Below are positions 8,757-18,566 of a stretch of DNA of 64,000 bases, one piece after another. This DNA comes from Altererythrobacter sp. H2 (lineage in GTDB: Bacteria > Pseudomonadota > Alphaproteobacteria > Sphingomonadales > Sphingomonadaceae), in assembly GCF_035319885.1 (NCBI RefSeq), contig NZ_CP141285.1:1-64000 (forward strand), in the 5' to 3' direction. The notes beneath the pieces are model-generated. The model ran no database searches. It worked only from the letters and a program-made list of their open reading frames with translations, and was not told the origin of the DNA. Position numbers and translations under genes: made by a program. Each line of letters opens with the position of its first letter. The stretch's first letter is position 1.

Positions 8757-9418
8757 CGCTGGCGCGCCACTTCGTATTGCTCGATGGTCCATTCTTCCTC
8801 TTCCGCCGCCGTGATCCAGGCCTGCATCCATTCCTGTTCCCACATGGTTTCGATGTAGGTCTCCGCAAAGCCGGGCAGACCCACGCCATAGGTGATGAAC
8901 CGGCTGACGACCGGGGCGAAGAACACGTCGGCCGCACCGAAGGTGCCGAACAGGAACGGCCCGCCCTGCCCGAACCGGGCCCGCGCCTCGGCCCAGATCT
9001 GGAGTACGCGGACCACATCCGCCTTGCACTCCTCGGAGATGCGATGGCCCTCGATCCGGGCGCGCACGTTCATCGGACATTCGCTGCGCATGGCGCGGAA
9101 GCCGCTGTGCATTTCGGCCACCACGGCCCGGGCCAGCCCGCGCGCGGCATCGTCCTTGGGCCAGAACCGGTCACGCCCGACCTTGTCGGCGAGATATTCG
9201 AGGATGGCGAGGCTATCCCACACCACCACTTCCCCGTCCCACAGGATCGGCACTTTGCCGCTCGGCATGATCTCGTCCGACTGGCGCTTGGCCACCTGCC
9301 AGTCATCGCTGCCGATGTTGACCGTCAGTTCCTCGAACAGGATGCCGGACTGTTTCGCCGCCAGCCAGGCCCGCATCGACCAGCTGGAATAGTTCTTGTT
9401 GCCGATGATCAGCTTCAT
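8753..9418 (-). CDS. Glutathione S-transferase family protein
   Basis: A 222-residue two-domain glutathione transferase. The N-terminal thioredoxin-like domain begins MKLIIGNKNYSSWSMRAW with the SSWS region in the active-site position, and KVPILWDGE contains the conserved cis-Pro. The C-terminal helical domain ends in a charged tail. A GGAG ribosome-binding site lies just before the ATG chosen. The S1/P1 nuclease gene follows with a 4-nt overlap. The substrate is unknown. Confidence 0.86.
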   Translation of the reverse strand: MKLIIGNKNYSSWSMRAWLAAKQSGILFEELTVNIGSDDWQVAKRQSDEIMPSGKVPILWDGEVVVWDSLAILEYLADKVGRDRFWPKDDAARGLARAVVAEMHSGFRAMRSECPMNVRARIEGHRISEECKADVVRVLQIWAEARARFGQGGPFLFGTFGAADVFFAPVVSRFITYGVGLPGFAETYIETMWEQEWMQAWITAAEEEEWTIEQYEVARQR

Positions 9419-9734
9419 GGGAGGCTCCACCTTGCCTGGACCGTGTGTGCTGGGGCGCGGGGTAGCCGTTCATCACTGCGCTGTCGAGGCTGAACGGCGT
9501 GCTTGACACCTGCTTGACGAAGTTGACACCGTGTCAAGCACTCTGGCCAGGCGTGTTTCCTCTTTTATTCATGCGTTTATGTGCAGGCCAGGCGCCGCCA
9601 TCCCCTGGCGGTGCCCCCCGCCCGCCCCCATTTGCCCAGCCTGCCGGCACCGCTTCAGCCCGGTCTTTCTTGCACCGCGGGCCGGTGTAGGAAAATCTTT
9701 CCCGCAAGGCCGGGTCCGCGCTAGAGGGCGAGGC
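9419..9734. other. Intergenic region upstream of GST and VOC genes
   Basis: About 315 bp with no supported gene. It serves as the upstream region of both divergent neighbours. The only clear structure is the cluster of TTGACAC-type half-sites described as a separate entry. A C-rich tract follows (about 9600-9650). Confidence 0.6.
9499..9541. promoter_or_regulatory. Nested palindromes, probable operator
   Basis: The perfect dyad TTGACAC-C-GTGTCAA lies at 9523-9537. Its right arm is also the right arm of a wider perfect 11-bp inverted repeat, GTGCTTGACAC (9499-9509) with GTGTCAAGCAC (9531-9541). A third TTGAC half-site lies between them (9514-9518). TTGACA also resembles a sigma-70 -35 element. 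The site lies 81 bp upstream of the GST start and about 200 bp upstream of the VOC gene. The binding protein is not identifiable here. Confidence 0.55.
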
Positions 9735-10154
9735 ATGACCTTGCGCCCGTTCCATCTCGCCTTCCCGGTTGACGACCTTGCTGCGGCCCGCGCCTTCTAT
9801 GGCGGCGTGCTGGGCTGCCCGGAGGGGCGCAGCAGCGACGAATGGATCGATTTCGACTTCTTCGGCCACCAGATCGTCACCCACCTCGCCCCGGGGCAGG
9901 CGGGTGACCGGGCCAGCAACCACGTTGACGGGCACGGCGTGCCGGTGCCCCATTTCGGGCTGGTGCTGGACATGGCCGAATGGGATGCCATGGCGGAGCG
10001 CCTGCGCGCAGCGGGCACCGTGTTCGCGATCGAGCCGACCGTGCGTTTCAGGGGCGAGCCGGGCGAGCAGGCAACGATGTTCTTCCGCGATCCGTCCGGC
10101 AACGCGCTGGAAGTGAAGGCCATGGCCAACCCGGATAACCTGTTCGCGCGTTAG
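9735..10154 (+). CDS. VOC (glyoxalase/bleomycin resistance) family protein
   Basis: A 139-residue single vicinal-oxygen-chelate domain. [20 protein letters not shown] at the N-terminus carries the first metal His, VPHFGLVLD carries the second, and the C-terminal [14 protein letters not shown] carries the Glu. Members include dioxygenases and lyases, so the substrate is open. The start is taken at the ATG preceded by GAGGGCGAGG; a longer upstream frame reads through low-complexity sequence and is unlikely. Confidence 0.85.
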   Translation: MTLRPFHLAFPVDDLAAARAFYGGVLGCPEGRSSDEWIDFDFFGHQIVTHLAPGQAGDRASNHVDGHGVPVPHFGLVLDMAEWDAMAERLRAAGTVFAIEPTVRFRGEPGEQATMFFRDPSGNALEVKAMANPDNLFAR

Positions 10155-10182
10155 GCTGTTCGCGCTGTCAGCAGTGCGATCG

Positions 10183-10812
10183 TCAGTCATGCCCCCAGGG
10201 GGCTGGCGGCGCGGGGATCGGCCGGGTCAGGTCGAACGATACCCGGAACATCCGCGCATTGGGTGGCTGGCGGCTGAGCTGGTAGGTGTAGGCGGCACCC
10301 GGCGTGCCCGCAGCATCGACTGACACCTGCCACACATTGGTGACCGAGCCGGTCAGCCCTTCGCGCCGGAACATGGCAATGCTCTCGTCGTCGACCGGAA
10401 ACTGCTGCGCGCCAGCCGTGCCGGGGGTCATGGTATCGCCGCCGTACATGGTCACGGCGTCCTCGCTGCCGTCCTCATGGCGATGGTCATGCTTGAGGCG
10501 CAGCCCCCGGTCCGTGCGGGTAATCAGCCAGGTGCGGCTGCGATCCCAGGTGCCGTCAGCCCGCTGGATGTGGAACGGCACGGCGATGCGGCTGTCCGAG
10601 CATTCGCGCACGTGCATCGCCATGGCCGCACCGCGCATCTCCGCATCGGGTGCCTCGTCGCTCACCAGCCGCCCGGCATAGGCCTTGCCGCAATGGCTGG
10701 AGAGCGCGGCCCAGAATGCATCCTGCGGCGAGGCTGGCGCAGGGGCCGGATTGTAGGCTGTGGCGCAGGCCCCAAGCAAAGGGGCAAGCGCGAAGACGGC
10801 CAGGCGGCTCAT
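10183..10812 (-). CDS. Hypothetical lipoprotein
   Basis: A 209-residue protein with a lipoprotein signal ([17 protein letters not shown], lipobox LLGAC, Cys about residue 16), so it is probably anchored in the outer membrane. The mature part has no domain I recognise; it is rich in His/Asp around [14 protein letters not shown]. Its start overlaps the stop of the DUF4870 gene (ATGA), so the two are translated together. Function unknown. Confidence 0.75.
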   Translation of the reverse strand: MSRLAVFALAPLLGACATAYNPAPAPASPQDAFWAALSSHCGKAYAGRLVSDEAPDAEMRGAAMAMHVRECSDSRIAVPFHIQRADGTWDRSRTWLITRTDRGLRLKHDHRHEDGSEDAVTMYGGDTMTPGTAGAQQFPVDDESIAMFRREGLTGSVTNVWQVSVDAAGTPGAAYTYQLSRQPPNARMFRVSFDLTRPIPAPPAPWGHD

Positions 10813-11180
10813 ATGCCGAGTGTCTCGGGATCGGGCATCGGTTCGTGCTTCTGGGCCTTCAGCAGCGAGACCACGCTGCGGACGATCACCCACACCGACA
10901 CCGCGATGATGATCGGAATGCCGATCAGCACGATCGACAGGACAATGCCGATGATCATCCCGATCAGGCCGAACCAGAAGGTGCGGATCAGATAGGTGAA
11001 GTGGCTCTGCTCCCACCCCGCCGGGCTGTCACCGCGCCAGATATGGGCGAGCACCACGCCGACAATCCCGGTGACCCCGGAAATGAACGAGGCAAGATAG
11101 AGCAGGCTGATGATGGTCGGCCGGTTGAAATCGAACCCTGCAGGCTGCGCCGGCGGTTGCGGAGTGCTGTTCTCGGTCAT
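10809..11180 (-). CDS. DUF4870 family membrane protein
   Basis: A 123-residue protein with three or four predicted membrane segments: [20 protein letters not shown], then [20 protein letters not shown], then [18 protein letters not shown]. The spacing and the AHIWRG loop fit the DUF4870 / TIC20-like membrane family. The N-terminal 18 residues are polar and proline-rich. No function is known. It is followed, with a 4-nt overlap, by the lipoprotein gene. Confidence 0.8.
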   Translation of the reverse strand: MTENSTPQPPAQPAGFDFNRPTIISLLYLASFISGVTGIVGVVLAHIWRGDSPAGWEQSHFTYLIRTFWFGLIGMIIGIVLSIVLIGIPIIIAVSVWVIVRSVVSLLKAQKHEPMPDPETLGI

Positions 11181-11237
11181 GCGTCAGATCCCCCTGATGG
11201 CCGCGCCAGTCTATCGCTGACAGCGCAAAGGGCAAGC

Positions 11238-11801
11238 TTACCCGCACCACCCGGCTTCGCCAGCGCCCCAGCCGGTGGTGCGGGCGAGGCCAGCCTCGAC
11301 CATCGCTTCGGCCAGCCATTCCTGCCCCATCGCATCGCTGCGGCGGGCCCCGCGCAGTTCCCGGCCATAGAGATCGCGCGGGGGATCGGCCCCGCCGTCA
11401 AGCTCGAACGCCCCCCGGTTCAGCCAGTCCCGCAGGGCCAGCTGCGCCCGGCGGGCGAGCAGGCGCTCCGCCTCGCACGCGCCGCCGATTTCGGGCGCGT
11501 CGTAGCCGGTCAGGCGGACCCGGCGCTGGCCCAGCATCACCGTGTCGCCATCGATCACGCAGTTGGCGGCGCGCCCTTCCCCGCGCCCTTCCCCGCACAG
11601 GACAAACCGGCCCGCGTCGTGCGCCTGCCAGTCTCCGCCCGATCCCTGCCAGCGCGCCAGCAGCAGCCCGCCTGCCAGCAGTGCGGCCAGCAAGAGCCAC
11701 CAGCGCGCGGCTCTCCACCGGGCGGCCCGGCGGCGGCGCGCCTGCCAGCGGGCATCGAAGCGGGGCGGAGAGTTTGCCGAAGACTTCGGGGGCGGGGCCA
11801 T
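11238..11801 (-). CDS. Thermonuclease-like (SNase fold) membrane-anchored protein
   Basis: About 187 residues: a basic Arg-rich N-terminus, one membrane segment ([16 protein letters not shown]), then a domain with [21 protein letters not shown] followed by [19 protein letters not shown] and [14 protein letters not shown]. These are the ordered motifs of staphylococcal-nuclease-like domains. The catalytic region is recognisable but short, so activity is uncertain. Start choice is uncertain: the ATG at 11801 follows GGTGGG, while 11834 would add 11 residues. Confidence 0.72.
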   Translation of the reverse strand: MAPPPKSSANSPPRFDARWQARRRRAARWRAARWWLLLAALLAGGLLLARWQGSGGDWQAHDAGRFVLCGEGRGEGRAANCVIDGDTVMLGQRRVRLTGYDAPEIGGACEAERLLARRAQLALRDWLNRGAFELDGGADPPRDLYGRELRGARRSDAMGQEWLAEAMVEAGLARTTGWGAGEAGWCG

Positions 11802-11903
11802 GTCCCACCATGGCGCGGGGCGGCAGCGGGGCAAAGGTGCTTTCCTCGCTCATCCCCAGCCGCTAGGGGCGCGGCACGAGACCGGCGAAGGAATCTGAGC
11901 GAC

Positions 11904-12809
11904 ATGCCCGAACCTGGCGAAAAGGCCCCCGATCCGGGCACCAAAGCAGCCGTGCTGATCGAGGCGCTGCCCTATTTCCAGCGCTATGCGGGGCGCACCT
12001 TCGTGGTGAAATACGGCGGCCATGCGATGGGCGATCCGGCCGCAGCGCGCGATTTTGCCGAAGACATCGTGCTGCTGAAAGCGGTCGGCATCAATCCCGT
12101 GGTGGTCCACGGTGGCGGGCCGCAGATCGGCGCCATGCTCAAGAAACTGGGTGTCGAGAGCACTTTCATCGATGGCCTCAGGGTCACCGACAAGGCCACC
12201 GCCGAAGTGGCCGAAATGGTCCTCTCGGGCGCGATCAACAAGGAACTGGTCGGCTGGATTGCTGCTGCCGGGGGCAAGGCGATCGGCATTTCCGGCAAGG
12301 ACGGGGGGCTGGTCACCGCGACCAAGGTCCAGCGCACCACCAAGGACCCGGGCAGCAATATCGAACAGGCGATCGACCTCGGCTTTGTGGGCGAACCGTC
12401 GCGGGTGGATACCTCGGTGATCGACACCATCGTTGCCGCCGGCATGATCCCGGTGATCGCCCCGATCGGCGCGGGCGAGGATGGCCATACCTACAACATC
12501 AATGCCGACACCATGGCGGGCGCAATCGCCGCCGCACTGGGCGCGGCGCGGCTGTTCCTGCTGACCGATGTTCCGGGCGTGCTCGACAAGGACAAGAACC
12601 TGCTGTCCGACCTGACCCCGGCCGATATTGCGCAGCTTCAGGACAACGGCACGATCAGCGGCGGGATGATCCCCAAGCTGGAAACCTGCATCCACGCGGT
12701 CGAGGCCGGGTGCGAAGCGGCGGTGGTGCTCGACGGGCGGGTGCCGCACGCCATGTTGCTGGAATTCTTCACCGCGCGCGGGGCGGGAACGCTGATCCGC
12801 GCCGGATAA
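11904..12809 (+). CDS. argB: Acetylglutamate kinase
   Basis: Phosphorylates N-acetylglutamate, the second step of arginine synthesis. The 301-residue protein shows the amino-acid kinase motifs [38 protein letters not shown] and [11 protein letters not shown]. Length and motif order match the arginine-inhibited type found in alphaproteobacteria. It starts within 100 bp of the divergent nuclease-like gene and is followed by a YggT gene and folD. Confidence 0.96.
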   Translation: MPEPGEKAPDPGTKAAVLIEALPYFQRYAGRTFVVKYGGHAMGDPAAARDFAEDIVLLKAVGINPVVVHGGGPQIGAMLKKLGVESTFIDGLRVTDKATAEVAEMVLSGAINKELVGWIAAAGGKAIGISGKDGGLVTATKVQRTTKDPGSNIEQAIDLGFVGEPSRVDTSVIDTIVAAGMIPVIAPIGAGEDGHTYNINADTMAGAIAAALGAARLFLLTDVPGVLDKDKNLLSDLTPADIAQLQDNGTISGGMIPKLETCIHAVEAGCEAAVVLDGRVPHAMLLEFFTARGAGTLIRAG

Positions 12810-12892
12810 GGATTGGCAAGAGGCGTCTTACTCGGGTAAGACGCCTGCAAAGACCTGTTAATTTCCCCCGCGCAACAACAACGGACAGACCG

Positions 12893-13183
12893 ATGCAAGG
12901 CCTGATAACCCTCTACCAGATCATCTCGCTGATCACCAACGTGGTGGTCATGCTGGTGATCGTGCAGTTCGTGATCGGGCTGCTCTTTGCTTTCAACGTG
13001 GTCAATTCGAGCAACGATTTCCTTCATCAGATCTACCGTTCGATCAATTCGCTGATGGAGCCGGTGCTGGCCCCGATCCGGCGGATTCTGCCCGCCACCG
13101 GGGCGCTCGATTTCTCGCCGCTGGTGCTGATCATCGGCTTGCAGATCATGCTGATCGTCCTCGGCAGCGTGATCACCGGCTGA
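12893..13183 (+). CDS. YggT family membrane protein
   Basis: A 96-residue protein with two hydrophobic segments separated by the conserved amphipathic stretch [18 protein letters not shown]. This is the YggT/CCB3 family layout, associated with membrane protein or cell-division roles but without a settled biochemical function. It starts 83 bp after argB and ends 2 bp before folD, so it is probably cotranscribed with folD. Confidence 0.88.
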   Translation: MQGLITLYQIISLITNVVVMLVIVQFVIGLLFAFNVVNSSNDFLHQIYRSINSLMEPVLAPIRRILPATGALDFSPLVLIIGLQIMLIVLGSVITG

Positions 13184-13185
13184 CC

Positions 13186-14073
13186 ATGGCGGAACGGATT
13201 GACGGCAAGGCCTTCGCCGCCACCCTGCGGGCGAAGGTCGGCGAACACGCCGCACAGTTCGCAGCGCAAGCGGGCCGCCCGGCTGGCCTCGCGGTGGTGC
13301 TGGTGGGCGAGGACCCGGCGAGCCAGGTCTATGTCCGCTCCAAACACAAGGCCACGGTGGAAGCGGGCATGGCGAGCTTCGAGCACCGCCTTCCCGCCGA
13401 CACCGACGAAGCCACCCTGCTGGCGCTGGTGGCGCAGCTCAATGCCGATCCGGCGGTTGATGGCATCCTCGTCCAGCTGCCGCTGCCCGCAGGAATCGAC
13501 GAGCAGGCGGTGATCGCCGCGATCAGCCCGGACAAGGATGTGGACGGGTTCCACGTCATCAACGCCGGGCGGCTGTCAGTCGGCCAGCCGGGGTTCGTCC
13601 CCTGCACGCCGCTGGGCTGCCTGATGCTGCTCAAGGACCGGCTGGGCGACCTGTCCGGCCTCGAGGCGGTGGTGATCGGCCGCTCCAACATCGTCGGCAA
13701 GCCGATGGCGCAGCTGCTGACCGATGCCAACGCCACGGTCACGATCGCGCACAGCCGCACGCGGGACCTGCCCGCCGTGGTCCGCCGGGCCGACATCGTG
13801 GTCGCCGCGGTCGGACGGCCGGAAATGATCACCGGGGACTGGATCAAGCCCGGTGCCTGCGTGATCGATGTCGGCATCAACCGCGTTTCGGCGCCGGATT
13901 CCGACAAATCGCGGCTGGTGGGCGATGTCGAATTCGACAGCGCCGAGAAAGTCGCCGGATCGATCACCCCGGTTCCCGGCGGGGTCGGGCCGATGACGAT
14001 TGCGGTGCTGCTGCGGAACGCGCTGGTCGCTGCCTATCGCAACCAGGGGCTGGATGTTCCGGCAGGCCTCTGA
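13186..14073 (+). CDS. folD: Methylenetetrahydrofolate dehydrogenase/cyclohydrolase
   Basis: A bifunctional enzyme of one-carbon metabolism, 295 residues. It shows [14 protein letters not shown] with the catalytic Lys, QLPLPAGID, the NADP-binding region [14 protein letters not shown], and the C-terminal signature [10 protein letters not shown]. It starts 2 nt after the YggT gene, suggesting one transcript. Confidence 0.96.
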   Translation: MAERIDGKAFAATLRAKVGEHAAQFAAQAGRPAGLAVVLVGEDPASQVYVRSKHKATVEAGMASFEHRLPADTDEATLLALVAQLNADPAVDGILVQLPLPAGIDEQAVIAAISPDKDVDGFHVINAGRLSVGQPGFVPCTPLGCLMLLKDRLGDLSGLEAVVIGRSNIVGKPMAQLLTDANATVTIAHSRTRDLPAVVRRADIVVAAVGRPEMITGDWIKPGACVIDVGINRVSAPDSDKSRLVGDVEFDSAEKVAGSITPVPGGVGPMTIAVLLRNALVAAYRNQGLDVPAGL

Positions 14074-14117
14074 GGGTTCCTTCGACAAGGGGCCTGCAAG
14101 CCGCTAGGCTGCCCGCC

Positions 14118-14861
14118 ATGCTCAAACCGGTCGCCGCGCTCACCCTTCTCGCCCTGCTTTCCGCCTGCGCCTCAGGCCCTCCGCGCACGCCGACCAAGGT
14201 GATCGAGCGCGCCTTGGCCAATGCCGGGACTACCGGCCTCGCTCAGCCCGGCCAGATCGTCGCTGCCGAGAGCGGCTTTGCCCGCACCGCGCGCGAGCAG
14301 GGGCAGTGGACCGCGTTCCGCGAATATGCCGCCCCCGGTGCCGTACTGCACGGGGCTGACGGCCCGGCCGATGCGGCGACCCTGCTGCGTGGCCGCGCCA
14401 ACCCTGCCCAGCCGATGCGCTGGGCCCCGCGCGACGTGTGGATGAGCTGCGATAGCAAGGTGGCGGTTAGCCAGGGCCGCTTCCGTAACGAGGCCGGGCT
14501 GGTCGGCAACTACGTGACCGTGTGGCAGCGGCAGGACAAGGGTGACTATCGCTGGAGCTACCACGCCAGCGCGCCCGACGTGCCCCAGCCGCCACCCCGC
14601 CCGCAGCAGGCGCGGGGCGAGGACGAAATCGTCGTGCTGGCGATGGAAATGATCAAGGGCCATGTCGCCGACTGCACCGGCCGCCCGGCTGATCCCGGCC
14701 CGGCGACCAACCCTGCGCCGCTGGTCAAGGGCACCTCTGCCGATGGCTCGCTCCACTGGCTCGCCCAGCAGCGCGAAGACGGCGCCCGGCGGTTCATCGT
14801 GCTGCTGAACAAGGCGGGCGAGTGGGACGAAGTGCTCGATATCGGCTTCAATCCCGGCTAG
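14118..14861 (+). CDS. Hypothetical lipoprotein, NTF2-like
   Basis: A 247-residue protein beginning with a lipoprotein signal (LTLLALLSACASG; Cys about residue 16). The first half (EQGQWTAFREYAAPGAVLHG through YVTVWQRQDKGDYRW) resembles the SnoaL/NTF2-like fold seen in DUF4440-type proteins, inferred from pattern only. The second half is followed by a conserved-looking WLAQQREDGARRFIVLLNK segment. Substrate and role unknown. Confidence 0.72.
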   Translation: MLKPVAALTLLALLSACASGPPRTPTKVIERALANAGTTGLAQPGQIVAAESGFARTAREQGQWTAFREYAAPGAVLHGADGPADAATLLRGRANPAQPMRWAPRDVWMSCDSKVAVSQGRFRNEAGLVGNYVTVWQRQDKGDYRWSYHASAPDVPQPPPRPQQARGEDEIVVLAMEMIKGHVADCTGRPADPGPATNPAPLVKGTSADGSLHWLAQQREDGARRFIVLLNKAGEWDEVLDIGFNPG

Positions 14862-14871
14862 GGGCGCGGCC

Positions 14872-15495
14872 ATGTTCGAGGTGTTCCTCTCTGCCTTCAT
14901 CACCCTGTTCGTGGTGATCGATCCGCCCGGCTGCGCGCCGATCTATGCCGGGCTGACCAAGGGCGCGACCGCGCGGCAGGCGCGGGTCATGGCGATCCGG
15001 GCGACGCTGATCGCCGGGGTCATCCTGGTCGGCTTCGCGCTGTTCGGCGAGCAACTGCTCGGCGCGCTCCATATCGAGCTCGACAGTTTCCGCATCGCCG
15101 GCGGGCTGATGCTGTTCCTGATCGCGCTCGACATGGTGTTCGAGAAGCGCACCCAGCGGCGCGAGGAACGGGCGGAGAAGATCGCCGCGACCCCTGAGGT
15201 CGAGGACGTCTCGGTCTTCCCCATGGCGATGCCGATGCTGGCCGGGCCGGGCGCGATTGCCGCGGTCATGCTGCTGCAGAACGAAGCGAGCGGACCGGAA
15301 GGCTCGCTGGTGGTGCTCGGTGCCCTGGGCGCGGTGCTGGCGATCACCATGGCCGCCCTGATCGCCGCCGGCCCGCTGATGCGCCTGTTCGGCGACCGGG
15401 TCGAGGCGGTCATCACCCGCCTGCTCGGTGTGCTGCTGGCCGCACTGGCGGCGCAATACGTGATCGACGGGCTGAAAGGCAGCTTCGGGATTTGA
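14872..15495 (+). CDS. MarC family integral membrane protein
   Basis: A 207-residue protein with six predicted membrane segments, beginning FLSAFITLFVVIDPPGCAPI and containing FRIAGGLMLFLIALDMV and PMAMPMLAGPGAIAAVM, the hallmarks of MarC/UPF0056 (YchE/YhgN type). The family is named after the mar locus but its transport role is unproven. It begins 10 nt after the lipoprotein gene. It is the last intact core gene before the scarred region. Confidence 0.9.
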   Translation: MFEVFLSAFITLFVVIDPPGCAPIYAGLTKGATARQARVMAIRATLIAGVILVGFALFGEQLLGALHIELDSFRIAGGLMLFLIALDMVFEKRTQRREERAEKIAATPEVEDVSVFPMAMPMLAGPGAIAAVMLLQNEASGPEGSLVVLGALGAVLAITMAALIAAGPLMRLFGDRVEAVITRLLGVLLAALAAQYVIDGLKGSFGI

Positions 15496-15940
15496 GCGGA
15501 CGGGAGCTGTCGGTCAGCTAACGACGCCAAAGCAGCCATTTGAAACAGCCTCCTCTTTCCCGATACCTGCCATCGACTCGCCTCTGTCCTCTTGGACCGT
15601 TTGCTGCCTGCCTTCCGCGGCGTGACACACCCATCAAACCGACCTGCGGGAAACAAACTATTGCGGACATCGACCGGCACTCTGTTTAGGAGCCGCGCAA
15701 GTCGTTCGAAGTGCCTGGTCCGATGATTTCTTGCCTATGAGAAGCGCTATCAGTTTCACTGCTCCAGTCGGCGCCGTGAGCCGTGCTAAGGGACCGTGGA
15801 ATCAAGCTTGCTGACGGACCCCGAAAGCGTGAGGCTCGGTCGAATTCTAGCACGAATCAATCGTTCCGTATTTCAAACTCCGGCACCGGCATGGCCTCGT
15901 GATGCGTGCTGCCTCTAAAGAAGGTTACAAACCGCTCATT
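15496..15940. other. Intergenic region, no gene seen
   Basis: About 445 bp of visibly lower GC than the core genes before it. No open frame with credible composition, no RNA gene and no strong hairpin were found. It marks the left edge of the scarred segment between marC and the LON-domain gene. Confidence 0.5.
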
Positions 15941-18469
15941 TCAATGTGAGGCACTTTTTCGTCCTTGGTCCAGTCGATTTCTAGTTATTGCTGACCAGAG
16001 TCCCCGCATTTGACTGGATTTCAGATCGTTCTGAAGCCACCCGCCCTTTTGCCGGGTCGTCAACTTCTTTAATTCGACAACAGCGCGGCTGGAGCTGATC
16101 CGCTCGGCGGATAACTCTTTGTATATGAGATCTGCTTTTTTGCGCCGCCGCACCGCGTCGCCGGAATCAAGAAACGCCTCGATCCACGCGACCAAGGCGC
16201 TCCAGCTACCGGATTTTTCCTGCCCCTCTCCACTCTTCTTTTGTTGTGCGAGCTGTTCCAGCAATTGCGCTTCGATCAGGTCGAGAAGGGTCTGCGAGAT
16301 CTCGCCGCCGGTGATCTCGCGCGCGCGAAGTTCCTTCACGACGTGGCGCACTAGTTCCGCGGAAAGAATTCCGAACTCGCGGAAAGAGGATAGCGTCTCA
16401 AGCCCGCGCTGAACCTTGGCTTGATCGTCTCCAAGAGCGTCGGCGCACGCGCGGTGGACGGTCTCCCATGCATGCCAGCGATAGACGAAATCGAGCCCGG
16501 TGCCCTTGATGTTCTGCATGCCCATGACGCGGTTCCGGAAGCCGGGAGGGGTTATTCCGGCCAGAGTCCGCACGATCTCCTCGCCCGTAGCATAGTAATC
16601 CTGGACTACGACAATCTTGGCTTGGAACCAGCGATGCGCCTGCTCGCGCAATTGCAGGTCGATTTCATCCGGTGCGGCGCTCGATTGCAGGCTGGCTTCA
16701 AGGATGCGGTATTCCTGTAATTGCTGGCGCGCAGCTTCGAAATGGTCGGCGATCCCTGTTGCCTCGGCCAAACCACTCGTGCGAAGGAGCTGCGCCACTT
16801 CTGCCTCCTGAGCCGAAGAGAGTCGCTCTGTACCTGACTTCCCGCGCGTGCCCCATCCGCCGACGACGATGGCGAGAGATTCGCGCGCACGGCGCATTCT
16901 CCTGGCTTTGAAGACGTGTCTGAAGAAAAACCACGCTGATGCCAATGCGATGAACAGAGCAAGTTGAAGTAGAGTGTTGGCATAAAGCGAGCTGAAATAG
17001 GTCGCGGCCTGATCCCAGAACAGCGGAACGGCAAGGAAGACCGGGCCAAATGAAAAGAACTGGACGACCTGTGGATCGACTTCACGATCAGGGTTCTGCT
17101 TCAGAACCAGGTTCACGCCGATCTTCCTTAGACCATTGGAATAGGCATCGGGAGTGCTGCCACTGCCTTCGTCCCAGTTCCGCAAGGAAGCAAATCGTGC
17201 GAAGTTCCAAGTTAGCTTAATCCGCGCCAAGAGCCGCTCAAGGAAGGTTTTCGGCGGGTGTATTTCCGTTATCCCTTCAGCCGAATGCACTTTCACAAGC
17301 TTTCCAGTATCGATCGTCGAAAGGATCAGATCGGGAAGCGGCAGCCAGGGTCTCCAATTGCCCTCGCTCGGCTGGAACAGCGGCTCACCGGGAACCTTGG
17401 TCGGCGCAAGCTCCGCCATGATGTTGCTCGGCGCGACGGTACGCCCGCGCCAGATTCGGCCGGTCCAGTGCGAAAAACCCTGCCGCTTATCTGAACCCGG
17501 ATGGCGCCATTCATGGAGCAGGCGCCAGCTACGAAACCCGATCAATTCCCCATGGCGAAGCCTTCCCCCAGACAGAAGTTCGAGCGAGTAGCCCTCTTGG
17601 GCGAGCACGCTGAGAACCCGGCCCACTAAGATTTCGTCTTGCGCAGCAGCTTCGGCGAGGCCGGGAACGACAACCACCCGGCCTTCCGCTACCGGCGCGG
17701 TAGCCGCGCGGACCCGGGCGGCGAGTGCGCGCGCCTCCGGATCTGCCGCACACCAGATTTGTTCGATGGTCTCGGCCGCCCACCGCCGGAGCTTCGGATC
17801 GGTCCCACCCGAATGGATGACGGTCAAATCCTCTCGCAGTTCGGCAGCGAGCATCTGTGCGATGCCTACATCCGACCACGACCATTCGACTGCAACACGG
17901 AGTGCCGCTCGCAAGACGAACGGTTCCGCTTCCTGCGCCAGCCGTGATTGCAGTATTCGGGCAGCCCGATCCGTTCCGATCGATTGCGCGAGGAGTGGCA
18001 GGCGAACCACCAGCATGGCGCGCACCTTGGGTTCGTTATCCCCCGCTAACTCCTCGCTATTCGTCTTCGCCGCGCCGGGTCGGCGCCACAATTCCCCTGC
18101 CACGCACTGGCGAACCGCAGCACTGGGATCGGACGTCGCTTGTCGCAATCTGTCCTCGCATGTCCGGTCAAAAGCCGCCGAACTGGCGACCAGACGAACG
18201 ATCTCACGGCGGACGAAGAAATCGTCGCCGGGTAGAGGGCTCGTGAGACGCCGCTCGACGATCTCCTCGGCCGATTGCGGCGCAGCCAGAGCGAGAATTC
18301 GCAGCGCCTCGCATTGCGCGTCAACGGTCTCGTCCGGCTGTAAGCCAGTACGCTGAGCCTCCCACAGCGCGACCTCACCCGCCTTTGTCTCTTCCTCTGC
18401 CTCAGACGCATTCTCGAGCGCGATCCGCAAGCAAGTGAAGCCGGATTCGCGAATGCGGGGGTCACCCAT
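15941..18469 (-). CDS. HEAT-repeat membrane protein with CapB/PgsB-like P-loop, probably degraded
   Basis: 842 residues. About residues 1-330 are helical repeats resembling HEAT repeats. Around 460-520 lie hydrophobic segments (LQLALFIALASAWFFF), followed at about 533-548 by VVGGWGTRGKSGTERL, the nucleotide-binding loop of CapB/PgsB poly-gamma-glutamate ligases and Mur ligases. The rest of that ligase domain is not recognisable; the sequence passes straight into helical, charged segments, suggesting an internal in-frame deletion. A GTG at 18570 overlaps the upstream stop (GTGA) and opens a frame that would join this one if a single G were added near 18469, so the 5' end may be frameshifted. 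Function is inferred weakly. Confidence 0.6.
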   Translation of the reverse strand: MGDPRIRESGFTCLRIALENASEAEEETKAGEVALWEAQRTGLQPDETVDAQCEALRILALAAPQSAEEIVERRLTSPLPGDDFFVRREIVRLVASSAAFDRTCEDRLRQATSDPSAAVRQCVAGELWRRPGAAKTNSEELAGDNEPKVRAMLVVRLPLLAQSIGTDRAARILQSRLAQEAEPFVLRAALRVAVEWSWSDVGIAQMLAAELREDLTVIHSGGTDPKLRRWAAETIEQIWCAADPEARALAARVRAATAPVAEGRVVVVPGLAEAAAQDEILVGRVLSVLAQEGYSLELLSGGRLRHGELIGFRSWRLLHEWRHPGSDKRQGFSHWTGRIWRGRTVAPSNIMAELAPTKVPGEPLFQPSEGNWRPWLPLPDLILSTIDTGKLVKVHSAEGITEIHPPKTFLERLLARIKLTWNFARFASLRNWDEGSGSTPDAYSNGLRKIGVNLVLKQNPDREVDPQVVQFFSFGPVFLAVPLFWDQAATYFSSLYANTLLQLALFIALASAWFFFRHVFKARRMRRARESLAIVVGGWGTRGKSGTERLSSAQEAEVAQLLRTSGLAEATGIADHFEAARQQLQEYRILEASLQSSAAPDEIDLQLREQAHRWFQAKIVVVQDYYATGEEIVRTLAGITPPGFRNRVMGMQNIKGTGLDFVYRWHAWETVHRACADALGDDQAKVQRGLETLSSFREFGILSAELVRHVVKELRAREITGGEISQTLLDLIEAQLLEQLAQQKKSGEGQEKSGSWSALVAWIEAFLDSGDAVRRRKKADLIYKELSAERISSSRAVVELKKLTTRQKGGWLQNDLKSSQMRGLWSAITRNRLDQGRKSASH

Positions 18470-18566
18470 CGCGCCACGCCGCGCGCATCAGGGTCTGGGC
18501 CGGTTTCTCCCAACATTCGATCTTCGATATCTTGCTCGGCGCGAGCAAGGTCCGGCGAGATCGTCC

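Noticed and set aside
11398-11853. Alternative minus-strand frame overlapping the thermonuclease-like gene
   Set aside because: The other frame carries the ordered nuclease motifs ([14 protein letters not shown]), so this one is a shadow.
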